Below the pieces are notes generated by a model. The model made no database searches. It was not told the origin of the DNA and saw only the letters and a list, made by a program, of their open reading frames with translations. This document shows positions 35,506 through 44,449 of a DNA stretch of 64,000 nucleotides, one piece after another. Origin of the DNA: Marinobacter fuscus (GTDB taxonomy: Bacteria > Pseudomonadota > Gammaproteobacteria > Pseudomonadales > Oleiphilaceae); the NCBI RefSeq assembly GCF_003007675.1, contig NZ_PXNP01000104.1, positions 124,001 to 188,000 on the forward strand, given 5' to 3'. The translations under genes were made by a program, and so were the position numbers. Within the stretch, counting starts at the first letter, position 1. Each line of letters starts with the position of its first letter.

Positions 35506-37644
35506 ATGAAAACTGAGTTTTTGAGCGTGGCAGACAGTGACCAAAGTGTTCCGGCACCGCTAGAGGTGGCGCCGGTGGGCGAAACGGTGCAGCTTGAGGC
35601 CAGCGAAAACTATTTCAATCGCGAACTCAGCCAGCTCCAGTTCAATTACCGGGTGCTGAAGCAGGCGCTGGATCCGGCGCACCCGCTGATCAACCGTCTG
35701 ACCTATTGCTGCATTTTCAGCAGCAACCTGGATGAATTCTTCGAAATCCGGGTGGCCGGTTTGCGCCAGCAGCTCAAGTATGGACGCGAGACGGTCGGTG
35801 TCGACGGGATGTTGCCGGAGCAGTTGCTGGCGGAAATCAGTCGTGTGGCCCACGACTATATTCATGAGCAGTACGATATTCTCAATAATGTTCTGATTCC
35901 GGAATTGGAAAAAGAGAACATTCACTTTGTCCGGCGCCGGGAATGGACACCGGCCCAGGCTGACTGGGTACGGACGTATTTTGACGAGGAAATTCTGCCG
36001 GTGGTCAGCCCCATCGGGCTGGATCCTTCTCATCCATTCCCCCGGCTGGTGAACAAAAGCCTGAACTTTATTGTTGAGCTCGACGGCAAGGATGCGTTTG
36101 GCCGGGAAACCGGCATGGCGATTGTGCCTGCGCCCCGATCGTTGCCACGGTTGGTGCGGCTGCCGGATAACGTCTGCAGCGGTGGCGATAACCTGGTGTT
36201 CCTGTCGTCGATGATTCACGCTCATGCCGATGAGCTGTTTCCAGGCATGGAGGTAAAAGGCTGCTACCAGTTCCGGCTCACCCGCAATGCCGACCTGGAG
36301 CTGGAGGACGACCTGGAAGACCTGGCCTCTGCGTTGCGCGGCGAGCTGCTGAGCCGACGGTTCGGTGACGGTGTTCGGCTGGAAGTGGCGGACAACTGCC
36401 CGGATGAAATGGTGCAGTTTCTGTTGCGGGAATTCGGGTTGACCGAGCGGGACCTGTATCAGGTGAACGGCCCGGTGAACCTGACCCGGATTATGGCGGT
36501 GGGTGAACTGGTGGATCGGCCGGACCTGTCCTATTCCCATTTTTCGCCCTCGATTCCGCGCCAGATCCGCAGCAAGGACTCGATGTTCGACGCCATCCGT
36601 AAGCGCCCGTTGTTGCTGCTGCACCCCTATGAGAACTTCAGCCCGGTGGTGGACCTGTTGCGCCAGGCGGCGAAAGACCCGCAGGTGCTGGCGATCCGGC
36701 AGACCTTGTACCGCACCGGCGCCAACTCCGAAGTGGTGGAAGCACTGGCAGATGCGGCCCGCCGGGGCAAGGAAGTAACCGCGGTAATCGAGTTGCGGGC
36801 CCGGTTCAGCGAAGCGGAAAACCTGGAGCTGGCCAGCCGCTTGCAGGAAGCCGGTGTGATTGTGGTGTACGGTGTGGTGGGTTATAAAACCCACGCCAAG
36901 ATGATCCTGATTGTGCGCCGGGAGGAAGGCCGCTTGCGCCGTTACGTGCATCTGGGCACGGGTAACTACCATGCCGGTAACGCTAGGATCTACACAGACT
37001 ACAGTTTCATGACTTGCGACGAGTCCATCGGCGACGACGTTAACAAGCTGTTCCAGCAACTGACCGGTATGGGCAAAGCTCTGAAAATCAAGAAGCTGTT
37101 TCATGCGCCCTTCACCCTGCACAACCGCCTGATCAGCCTGATTGAGCGGGAAGCCGCCCACGGTAGCAACGGGCGCATCATCTTCAAGTTTAATGCGCTG
37201 ACCGAGCCCCAGATCATCAAGGCACTGTACCGGGCTTCCCAGGCCGGGGTCAGTATTGATCTGATTATTCGGGGTATTTGCTGTTTGCGGCCGCAGGTAC
37301 CAAGGCTGTCAGAGAATATCCGGGTACGCTCCATTGTCGGGCGTTTTCTCGAGCACACCCGGGTCTACTATTTCGGCAATGACGGCAAACCCGATGTTTA
37401 CTGTGCCAGTGCCGATGCCATGGAGCGTAACCTGTTGAGCCGTGTCGAGGTTGCCTTTCCTATTGAAGAGCCGATGCTGGTTGCCCGCCTCAGGGACGAT
37501 CTGGAAGTGTATCTAGCGGACAATTGCCAGTCCTGGGTGTTGCAGGCGGATGGCAGTTATCTGCAAAATCAGCCCGCCGACCAGGAAGAGCGGTTGGCGG
37601 CCCAGTTGCTGCTGCTGGAGCGACTGACCGCCAAGACCGGTTAA
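35506..37644 (+). CDS. ppk1: Polyphosphate kinase 1
   Basis: The protein has 712 residues. Family blocks are NRELSQLQFNYRVL at the N-terminus, the region KTHAKM with the autophosphorylated histidine near residue 462, LGTGNYHAGNARIYTDYS, and the second histidine in EHTRVYYFGNDG near residue 616. It reversibly polymerises ATP gamma-phosphate into polyphosphate. I prefer the ATG at 35506, which has AAGGA at a good distance, over the one at 35494. It follows hemB closely and probably shares its transcript. No Pho box is visible upstream. Confidence 0.95.
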   Translation: MKTEFLSVADSDQSVPAPLEVAPVGETVQLEASENYFNRELSQLQFNYRVLKQALDPAHPLINRLTYCCIFSSNLDEFFEIRVAGLRQQLKYGRETVGVDGMLPEQLLAEISRVAHDYIHEQYDILNNVLIPELEKENIHFVRRREWTPAQADWVRTYFDEEILPVVSPIGLDPSHPFPRLVNKSLNFIVELDGKDAFGRETGMAIVPAPRSLPRLVRLPDNVCSGGDNLVFLSSMIHAHADELFPGMEVKGCYQFRLTRNADLELEDDLEDLASALRGELLSRRFGDGVRLEVADNCPDEMVQFLLREFGLTERDLYQVNGPVNLTRIMAVGELVDRPDLSYSHFSPSIPRQIRSKDSMFDAIRKRPLLLLHPYENFSPVVDLLRQAAKDPQVLAIRQTLYRTGANSEVVEALADAARRGKEVTAVIELRARFSEAENLELASRLQEAGVIVVYGVVGYKTHAKMILIVRREEGRLRRYVHLGTGNYHAGNARIYTDYSFMTCDESIGDDVNKLFQQLTGMGKALKIKKLFHAPFTLHNRLISLIEREAAHGSNGRIIFKFNALTEPQIIKALYRASQAGVSIDLIIRGICCLRPQVPRLSENIRVRSIVGRFLEHTRVYYFGNDGKPDVYCASADAMERNLLSRVEVAFPIEEPMLVARLRDDLEVYLADNCQSWVLQADGSYLQNQPADQEERLAAQLLLLERLTAKTG

Positions 37645-37713
37645 CCGGGCGGAACCCCATCCGGCGCGGGGCGTGATTCGTGCTGAGTATTCAATAAGCG
37701 ACAGGAAGACACT

Positions 37714-39012
37714 TTGATCAAAAAAAAATGGATTGCAGGCGGCCTGGCCGTATTGGTGGTAGCCGGGGCCGCGCCCTGGGCTGTGGGTTATATGACGGAG
37801 CAGCAGTGGCAGGAGGCTGCCAGGGAGGTAAATCTTGGCCAGCCGTTCTTGCAACTGGAGACCGATGAATATCGGCGGGGCCTGTTTGGTGCCGAGGCCG
37901 CGCTGACGGTAACCGTGAAAAATCCGGAGACAGCCGAAACTCATGTGGTGAACATGGATGTACAGGTATCCCATGGTATTACCGGGAGCCTGATGAGCTT
38001 TCGGCCCAGCGGGGGCTGGCAGCCTGAGGGTGCTGACTGGTTTTCGGAGGGTGAGCCGGATCTGACCCTTGAGACCCGTTTGTGGGGCAGCGCGATACTG
38101 GAGCTGGTGGCACCGGCAATGCGCATCGAAAACCCGGAGCATGGCGAGGTGATCAGCAGCAGTGGCGGTTTGCTGCGCCTCGATTTCGGCCGGTATGGCA
38201 AGGCCGCAGATCTGCTGGTTGTGGTGCCCGAAGTGGCGATTGCAAGCCCGGTGCTGGAAGCCCGCATTGTCGATGTTCAGGTAGAGCAGAGTATGACCTG
38301 GCTGACCGGCGACATCTGGACCGGTGGAGGGGTTGCGACCATCAGTGAAGTGCGACTGCAGGATGTGGATACCCCACCGGTTTCGGTGGCGGGCCTGAGC
38401 CTTCAGGGGGACACCCAGGCACGTGATGATGACAGCCGGCTGGATTCCCAGGCGACTCTGGAGGTCGAGTCGGTGGACGTGGGCGAAGAGGCCATAGGGC
38501 CGCACCGCCTTGAAATCGCGTTCAGCGATCTGGATGTGGAAAGCTGGAACCGGTTGAATACTGTGCTGACCGAAATGCAGGCACAAGCCATGGCCAGCAC
38601 CGCGGATACTGACCCCCGCGTTGCGTTCGAGCAGCAGATGGCTATGGTGCAGGGGCTTAATCAGGCTGCCCGGGGGATTGCCATGAATGGCTTTTCGGCA
38701 GGTATTCGGGAGCTGAAGCTAGAGACCCCCGAAGGCAGTATTCGCGGCCATCTGGATATCTCCCATCCCCGCCTGTCGGCGGCTGAGCAGGGGCAGATGC
38801 TGATGGTGATGCAGGGGCTGACGGGTGAGGTTAACCTGAGCCTGCCGGTGTCCCTGGCGGAAGACTATCCGGCAATCCGGATGCAGGTGGCGCCGCTGGT
38901 CAAGCAGGGGCTGCTGATTCAGGAAGGCGATCGGCTGGTGCTGGACGGCAGCATGGAAGACCTGATGCTGACGATCAATGGCCAGGATATCCCGCTACCG
39001 CCGCTGTTGTAG
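37714..39012 (+). CDS. YdgA-like (DUF945) protein
   Basis: The protein has 432 residues, begins with a single membrane anchor (about 5-26: WIAGGLAVLVVAGAAPWAVG) and continues as a long beta-rich periplasmic domain typical of the DUF945/YdgA family of unknown function. The start codon is TTG at 37714; no ATG is available, and AGGAAG is seven bases upstream. Conserved family spots such as FGAEAALTVTV and SHGITG are visible. It lies 69 bases after ppk1 and may be cotranscribed. A role in the cell envelope is inference. Confidence 0.75.
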   Translation: MIKKKWIAGGLAVLVVAGAAPWAVGYMTEQQWQEAAREVNLGQPFLQLETDEYRRGLFGAEAALTVTVKNPETAETHVVNMDVQVSHGITGSLMSFRPSGGWQPEGADWFSEGEPDLTLETRLWGSAILELVAPAMRIENPEHGEVISSSGGLLRLDFGRYGKAADLLVVVPEVAIASPVLEARIVDVQVEQSMTWLTGDIWTGGGVATISEVRLQDVDTPPVSVAGLSLQGDTQARDDDSRLDSQATLEVESVDVGEEAIGPHRLEIAFSDLDVESWNRLNTVLTEMQAQAMASTADTDPRVAFEQQMAMVQGLNQAARGIAMNGFSAGIRELKLETPEGSIRGHLDISHPRLSAAEQGQMLMVMQGLTGEVNLSLPVSLAEDYPAIRMQVAPLVKQGLLIQEGDRLVLDGSMEDLMLTINGQDIPLPPLL

Positions 39013-39056
39013 TGGTGATCGGAGCAGTCGCTGGCTATCAGGGCTGCTCCTGCGTA

Positions 39057-39617
<561 letters not shown>

Positions 39618-39681
39618 TTACACGGCGATAGGCCGGGCAACGAGGGTCGTCACCCGGGCCGGGTACGTGCTTGTTGCCGGG

Positions 39682-41127
39682 TCAGCGAATGAATAGTTTG
39701 TACACCAGCTTATGCACGGCTTTGCCGTAAGGTGCGTAAACCAGCTTGCCGCTGTTGAATTTTTGCTTGGCGAAGATCGCCCGGTGGTGAGAGAACGTCA
39801 GGAACCCTTCCTTACCGTGGTAATGCCCCATCCCGGAATCACCTACACCGCCGAAGGGCAGGTCGTCCTGAGCCACATGCATCAGGGAGTCGTTAATGCA
39901 CATGCCCCCGGAGTGGGTATTGTTGACCACGTGCTGTTGCTGATCCTTGTCGTAGCCGAAGAAATACAGCGCCAGCGGCCGGGCACGGTCGTTGATGTAG
40001 TGGATTGCCTCGTCGAGGCTGTTGTAGCCGACCACCGGCAGAATGGGGCCGAAGATTTCATCCTGCATTACTTTCATATCCGGGGTGGTATTCAGTACCA
40101 GTGTCAGCGGTAGTTTGCGGGTGCTGTCTTTCATGTTTTCATTGGCGGTATTGAGCTCAATCAGCTCTGCCCCCTTGGCTAGCGCATCCTCCAGATAGCT
40201 CTGCAGGCGTTCATATTGCCGTTCGTTGATAATTGCCGTGTAATCGTTGTTGTCTTTCAGGCCCGGATACATTTCAGTAAAACGGGCGCGGAAATCGTCT
40301 ACAAAGGCCTGTATCCGGTCGGTCGGGCAAAGCACGTAGTCCGGTGCCACGCAGGTTTGCCCGGCATTAAATGCCTTGCCGAAGGCGATTCGCTCGGCGG
40401 CATCCGCCATAGGAACGTCTGGCGAGATGATTGCGGGAGACTTGCCGCCAAGCTCAAGCGTAACCGGTGTCAGGTTGCGGGCGGCGGCACTCATCACCAG
40501 TTTGCCCACGGAGGTGGAGCCGGTAAACAGCAGGTGGTCGAAGGGGCGCTCGGAAAAATCGGCGGCTACGTCGGCTTCGCCGGTAATCACAGAAACAAGG
40601 TCTTCGGCAAAGATCGAGTCGATGATCTCTTTGAACAATGCGGACGTGTGCGGCGTAAATTCCGACATCTTGATCATGGTGCGGTTGCCAGCGGCCAGCG
40701 ATGCCACCAGCGGCCCCACCGCCAGATACAGTGGATAGTTCCAGGGTACGATCACGCCCACCACTCCCTTGGGCTGATACGACACTTTGTTGCTGGCAGG
40801 CTGAAACAGTATGGATACATGGCGTTTGGAGGGTTTCATCCAGCCGCTCAGATGTTTCAGGGTGTAGTTGATGCCCTGAATGGATGGCATGATCTCGGCA
40901 ATCAGGGATTCGTCTTTCGAGCGGCAGGTGAAGTCGCGGTCAATGGCGTCTACCAGGCGATCCTTGTTGGCCAGCAGTGCCCGTTTCAGGCGATTGAGGT
41001 TTTCCTTGCGCTCAAGCAGTGAGGGCATGGGGTTATTCCGGAAGGCCTGCTTCTGGGTATCGAAAACCTGGTGCGTATGCTGGATCTGCTTTTTGCTCTC
41101 GGTGAGCTGGACGACCGTGGCAGCCAT
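39682..41127 (-). CDS. Coniferyl aldehyde dehydrogenase (NAD(P)-dependent aldehyde dehydrogenase)
   Basis: The protein has 481 residues of the class 3-like aldehyde dehydrogenase group. Catalytic Cys is in NAGQTCVAPDY (about residue 258), the general base Glu in VTLELGGKSPAI (about 224), and the cofactor region FTGSTSVGK. The C-terminus (KAVHKLVYKLFIR) is amphipathic and basic. The group acts on coniferyl aldehyde and on long-chain or aliphatic aldehydes; in alkane degraders either is possible. The ATG at 41127 follows GAGGAGG. A TetR gene is divergent, and a perfect palindrome lies between them, so expression is probably controlled by that regulator. Confidence 0.88.
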   Translation of the reverse strand: MAATVVQLTESKKQIQHTHQVFDTQKQAFRNNPMPSLLERKENLNRLKRALLANKDRLVDAIDRDFTCRSKDESLIAEIMPSIQGINYTLKHLSGWMKPSKRHVSILFQPASNKVSYQPKGVVGVIVPWNYPLYLAVGPLVASLAAGNRTMIKMSEFTPHTSALFKEIIDSIFAEDLVSVITGEADVAADFSERPFDHLLFTGSTSVGKLVMSAAARNLTPVTLELGGKSPAIISPDVPMADAAERIAFGKAFNAGQTCVAPDYVLCPTDRIQAFVDDFRARFTEMYPGLKDNNDYTAIINERQYERLQSYLEDALAKGAELIELNTANENMKDSTRKLPLTLVLNTTPDMKVMQDEIFGPILPVVGYNSLDEAIHYINDRARPLALYFFGYDKDQQQHVVNNTHSGGMCINDSLMHVAQDDLPFGGVGDSGMGHYHGKEGFLTFSHHRAIFAKQKFNSGKLVYAPYGKAVHKLVYKLFIR

Positions 41128-41231
41128 CGTAATCCTCCTCACTGCCAGCCCCGGGCCGCAGTGGTCTGTTGTTGTCTGAGACGCTGGTTATCGGGGAGTA
41201 ATTCCCCGGTATTTGCACTGACCATCATTAT

Positions 41232-41247
41232 TAGAGTATATACTCTA
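41232..41247. promoter_or_regulatory. Perfect 16-bp palindromic operator
   Basis: The sequence TAGAGTATATACTCTA is a perfect palindrome between the divergent aldehyde dehydrogenase (starts at 41127, minus) and TetR (starts at 41319, plus) genes. It is the expected place and type of a TetR-family operator controlling both directions. The rest of the gap is ordinary leader sequence. Confidence 0.7.
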
Positions 41248-41318
41248 GGCAGTCAAGAAACCCGGGATGGCTCTTCGGGCCATCTGTGATCCAGATATCA
41301 ACACGTGTCTGCACTACC

Positions 41319-41978
41319 ATGAAAACCCGAGACAAGATCCTGCTCAGCAGCCTGGAGCTGTTCAACGAAAGGGGTGAGCGTAATATCACCACCAATCACA
41401 TCGCGGCGCACCTGGCGATTTCCCCCGGCAACCTTTATTACCATTTCCGCAACAAGTCCGACATCGTTTACGAAATTTTTCAGGAATATGAAAAGCTTGT
41501 TGATTATTATCTGGATATTCCGGAAGACCGGCCCATGACTCTGGATGATCTGGCTTTTTATCTGGAATCTGTTTTTGACGGGTTGTGGAGTTACCGGTTT
41601 TTTCATCGTGATCTGGAATCGTTGCTGGATAGCGATCCCCGCCTGCGCTTGGGGTATCGGGCGTTCACTGATCGTTGTTTGGTGTCGATTGGGCGGATAT
41701 TCAGCAAACTGGCGGAGGCGGGCATTATCGAGGCTCAGCCCGACGCGCTGCGGTCTGCCATGTCACTGAACGTCTGGTTGGTGATTACCAACTGGATGGC
41801 ATTCCTTAAAACTGCCCATGCCTCCGGGCAGGCCCCGGAGCTGTCGTTGAGGGAACTCAAGCAGGGCATCTATCAGGTGCTGACACTGGAGCTGCCCTAT
41901 CTGACGCCCGAGTATCGGGAGCGGGTGCTGACCTTGCGGGAGAAGTACCGGCCGGCACTGGCGTGCCAGAATGGGTGA
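41319..41978 (+). CDS. TetR-family transcriptional regulator
   Basis: The protein has 219 residues. The helix-turn-helix (about 5-50) ends in PGNLYYHFRNKSDI, the standard TetR recognition segment. The C-terminal part (TLDDLAFYLESVFDGLWSYRFFHRDL) resembles the ligand domain of TetR regulators linked to fatty-acid or aldehyde metabolism. The ATG at 41319 is used because the upstream extension to 41286 has no similarity. It is divergent from the aldehyde dehydrogenase across a 16-bp palindrome. A promoter for a candidate small RNA begins right at its stop codon. Confidence 0.9.
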   Translation: MKTRDKILLSSLELFNERGERNITTNHIAAHLAISPGNLYYHFRNKSDIVYEIFQEYEKLVDYYLDIPEDRPMTLDDLAFYLESVFDGLWSYRFFHRDLESLLDSDPRLRLGYRAFTDRCLVSIGRIFSKLAEAGIIEAQPDALRSAMSLNVWLVITNWMAFLKTAHASGQAPELSLRELKQGIYQVLTLELPYLTPEYRERVLTLREKYRPALACQNG

Positions 41979-42102
41979 TGACAGCTTCGCTGGTCAAATT
42001 ATGATCGCCCTGTGAACTTTTTCGGAGAGATTACGTCAAAGCTGTAAGGTGCGGGAACATCGGACATTCCTTGCATCTCCTGAGAGTAATCTCGGGTTTT
42101 CG

Positions 42103-42125
42103 GCCTCTGCCATGCAGAGGCTTTT
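42103..42125 (+). terminator. First terminator hairpin in the tetR-engB gap
   Basis: GCCTCTGC pairs with GCAGAGGC over a three-base loop, followed by TTTT. It would end an RNA started near 42012. Confidence 0.6.
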
Positions 42126-42149
42126 GCACGTCGCAAACCCTGACGATTT

Positions 42150-42181
42150 GCCAGCCGGATTCGTTCACGGCTGGCTTTTTT
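42150..42181 (+). terminator. Second terminator hairpin before engB
   Basis: GCCAGCCG (42150-42157) pairs with CGGCTGGC (42168-42175) over a ten-base loop, followed by six T. It lies just before the convergent engB stop. Confidence 0.75.
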
Positions 42182-42183
42182 GC

Positions 42184-42813
42184 TTAGTTTTCGGGTGCGT
42201 CCAGCCAGTTGGCCAGTGCCTGTCTGCAGTCGTCGACGCCCCGCTTGGCAGTCGACGAGAACATGATCAGATGCTCCACGCACTGATAGTCCTTAAGCTT
42301 TTTCGCGATTTCCAACATGCTGGTTTTGGCTTGTCCAAATTTCAGTTTGTCGGCCTTGGTGGCAAGAATCATCAGCGGCAACTGGTTATGTTCGCACCAT
42401 TCCACCATCATTTGGTCGAACTCGGTCAGTGGATGCCGGATATCCATCACCAGCACCAGGCCCCGCAGGCAGCGCCGGTCGTTCAGGTAGTGGCCCAGAT
42501 GCTGTTGCCAGTCGTCTTTCATGTCGCGGGAGACTTTGGCGTAGCCGTAGCCGGGAAGATCCACCAGCCGGGCATTCTCGCGGTTCAGGCTGAAGAAATT
42601 GATCAGCCGGGTTCGCCCCGGGGTTTTACTGGTTCGGGCCAGCTTTCCATTGGCGGTGATGGCGTTCAACGCACTGGATTTGCCAGCGTTGGAACGGCCC
42701 GCGAAGGCGACTTCCGCGCCATGGTCCGGCAGGCATTCGTCGAGCCGGGATGCACTGATCAGGAATCGTGCACTATTGAAGGAGATGCTTTTTTGAGTCA
42801 GATCAGAGTCCAC
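42184..42813 (-). CDS. engB: Ribosome biogenesis GTP-binding protein EngB/YihA/YsxC
   Basis: The protein has 209 residues, a small TRAFAC-class GTPase. The G1 loop is GRSNAGKSS (about 39-47), G3 is DLPGYGYAKVS, G4 is TKADKL and G5 is SSTAKRG. The protein is required for late assembly of the 50S ribosomal subunit. Length and motifs are complete. The ATG at 42813 is the only in-frame start before the fold. It is convergent with tetR and the candidate small RNA and divergent from the cytochrome c4 gene. Confidence 0.95.
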   Translation of the reverse strand: MDSDLTQKSISFNSARFLISASRLDECLPDHGAEVAFAGRSNAGKSSALNAITANGKLARTSKTPGRTRLINFFSLNRENARLVDLPGYGYAKVSRDMKDDWQQHLGHYLNDRRCLRGLVLVMDIRHPLTEFDQMMVEWCEHNQLPLMILATKADKLKFGQAKTSMLEIAKKLKDYQCVEHLIMFSSTAKRGVDDCRQALANWLDAPEN

Positions 42814-42996
42814 GACGGTAGGCTTTCCTTTGGATTTCAGTTATCGGCGATTAATGTATAATGCTACACCAATTTCCGGCGGGACGCTGCGCGTTACCGC
42901 TGTCAGCCCCGGTTGTGCGCCTGTTCACTCAGTGCCTGGCCGGCTGCACAACGAAGAATACTTTCAAGATGCAAAGATGAGAGAAGCGGAGCGAGC

Positions 42997-43605
42997 ATGA
43001 AAAGACTGATCGCAGGAGTTGTTCTCGGAGTAGGCCTTACAGCTATGGCTCACGGGGCAGGGGATCCGGCAGCAGGTGAACAGAACGCAGCAGTATGTGC
43101 TGGCTGTCATGGCCAGGACGGTGCCAAGCCCATTATGGGGACTTACCCCAAGCTGTCCGGGCTGGGTGAGAAATATTTGTACAACCAGCTGGTTGACATC
43201 AAGTCGGGTGACCGCGCGATTCCGGAAATGACCGGTCTGCTGACGGCCATGTCGGATCAGGATCTGCAGAACCTGGCGGCCTATTACAACAGCAAGGACA
43301 TGGTGGTTGGTCAGGCTAACCCTGATCTGGTTGAGGCGGGGCAGGCACTGTATCGCGGTGGCAACATGGCCTCGGGCGTTCCGGCTTGTGCGGGTTGTCA
43401 TAACCCGAAAGGTATCGGCAACGAGCCAGCAGGTTATCCGGCACTGGGTGGCCAGACAGCGGAATACCTGGCCAAGCAGCTGAAGGCCTACCGTGCCGGT
43501 GAGCGGGCGGTTGGCAGTAACGCTGCCATCATGATGGACGTAGCCTCCAAGCTGACCGATGCGGAAATCGAAGCGGTGGCCAGCTACGCGTCTGGATTGA
43601 ACTGA
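42997..43605 (+). CDS. Diheme cytochrome c4
   Basis: The protein has 202 residues with a signal peptide of about 20 residues (ending AHG-A). Two heme c sites, C34-A-G-C37-H38 and C131-A-G-C134-H135, each lie in a c-type domain of about 90 residues, and methionine ligands follow in each half (PIMG..PEMTG and IMMD). This is the classical c4 layout: a periplasmic electron carrier feeding terminal oxidases. The ATG at 42997 follows GAGAAGCGGAGCGAGC; the frame opens upstream without a signal peptide. A TATAAT sits at 42857-42862. A strong terminator follows, so it is monocistronic. Confidence 0.93.
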   Translation: MKRLIAGVVLGVGLTAMAHGAGDPAAGEQNAAVCAGCHGQDGAKPIMGTYPKLSGLGEKYLYNQLVDIKSGDRAIPEMTGLLTAMSDQDLQNLAAYYNSKDMVVGQANPDLVEAGQALYRGGNMASGVPACAGCHNPKGIGNEPAGYPALGGQTAEYLAKQLKAYRAGERAVGSNAAIMMDVASKLTDAEIEAVASYASGLN

Positions 43606-43625
43606 TCCGACCCTGCTGGTCTCTG

Positions 43626-43650
43626 AAAACCCCGCCTCGGCGGGGTTTTT
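43626..43650 (+). terminator. Rho-independent terminator of the cytochrome c4 gene
   Basis: CCCCGCC and GGCGGGG pair around a two-base TC loop, with an A-run before and five T after. It is 20 bases past the stop codon. Confidence 0.92.
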
Positions 43651-43764
43651 GCGCTTTGGCTGTCTTACTTATCGGTAATTCTTTGCTGATGTCCCGCAGT
43701 GGAACTTTTTGCCTTGCTCGGGTCATACTTTGTCTAAAATCCATTTACGCCTCGGAGATCTTCG

Positions 43765-44397
43765 ATGATCAGACCTGTTTTGGCTAGTGCTCTGCTGTTG
43801 TTGTCACTGTTTTCGGCCGGTGCCTTTGCCCAGACCTGGGTGGCCGGTACACACTATAAGGTGCTGGACACCCCGGTACGTACCGCCTCGGACACCGGTG
43901 TGGAAGTGGCGGAAGTGTTCTGGTATGGCTGCCCCCATTGTTACAGTTTCAAACCCATTGCCGAGGCCTGGAAGGCGCAGGCGCCGGACTATATCCAGTA
44001 TGTTCATCTTCCGGCGGCTCTGGGTAAGAGTTGGGAGCCGCATGCTTACGCATTCTATGCACTGGATGCCATGGGAGAACTGGACAAGGTGCACGACGCC
44101 CTGTTCGAGGCGCTGGCCGGTGAGCGTCGGCCGCTGAACAGTCCGGAGGCGCTGGCAGACTTCGTGGCGGGCTATGGTGTCGATGCCGACCAGTTCCTGG
44201 AGGCCTACAAGAGTTTTGGTGTGCGCGCTAAAGTGCAGCAGGCCCAAGCGAAAATCAGGGGTGCGCGCATCACCGGAACACCGGCTATGCTGGTAAATGG
44301 CAAGTACGTGGTGAGCGCGTCCATGACCGGCAGCCACGAAAATGTTCTGAAAGTTGTTGAGTACCTGGCAGAAAAAGAGCTCGAGACTGCCCGGTAA
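43765..44397 (+). CDS. dsbA: Thiol:disulfide interchange protein DsbA
   Basis: The protein has 210 residues with a signal peptide of about 22 residues (ending GAFAQ). The active site is C56-P-H-C59 in WYGCPHCYS, the DsbA-type sequence, and the cis-proline is in TGTPAMLVNG (about residue 172). It introduces disulfides into proteins entering the periplasm and is reoxidised by DsbB. Length matches the family. It lies between cytochrome c4 and the EEP-family gene, as in pseudomonads where the same two genes neighbour it. The ATG at 43765 follows CGGAGATC. Confidence 0.95.
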   Translation: MIRPVLASALLLLSLFSAGAFAQTWVAGTHYKVLDTPVRTASDTGVEVAEVFWYGCPHCYSFKPIAEAWKAQAPDYIQYVHLPAALGKSWEPHAYAFYALDAMGELDKVHDALFEALAGERRPLNSPEALADFVAGYGVDADQFLEAYKSFGVRAKVQQAQAKIRGARITGTPAMLVNGKYVVSASMTGSHENVLKVVEYLAEKELETAR

Positions 44398-44449
44398 ATC
44401 CGGCCCCGGGTAATGGCGCCATACATTGCTGAACAGGAAGCCTCAGGCC

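Larger units (their letters stand above)
42012..42181 (+). ncRNA. Candidate trans-acting small RNA in the Spot 42 / ErsA position
   Basis: A promoter-like pair, ATGACA at 41978-41983 and TATGAT at 42000-42005 (16-base spacer), is followed by about 110 bases without coding potential. Two rho-independent hairpins follow: GCCTCTGC/GCAGAGGC with TTTT (42103-42125) and GCCAGCCG/CGGCTGGC with TTTTTT (42150-42181). The region lies next to engB, as do Spot 42 in E. coli and ErsA in Pseudomonas. An unpaired CATCTCCTGAGAG segment could act as a seed that binds ribosome-binding sites. The transcript would end near 42125 or 42181. There is no experimental support here. Confidence 0.5.

Noticed and set aside
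35560..37161. Long minus-strand frame opposite ppk1
   Set aside because: The ppk1 frame has all family blocks; the antisense product resembles nothing.
42012..42125. Direct base pairing of the candidate sRNA with the algC start region
   Set aside because: ErsA targets algC in Pseudomonas, so I compared them, but I found no convincing complementarity to the region before 48822.
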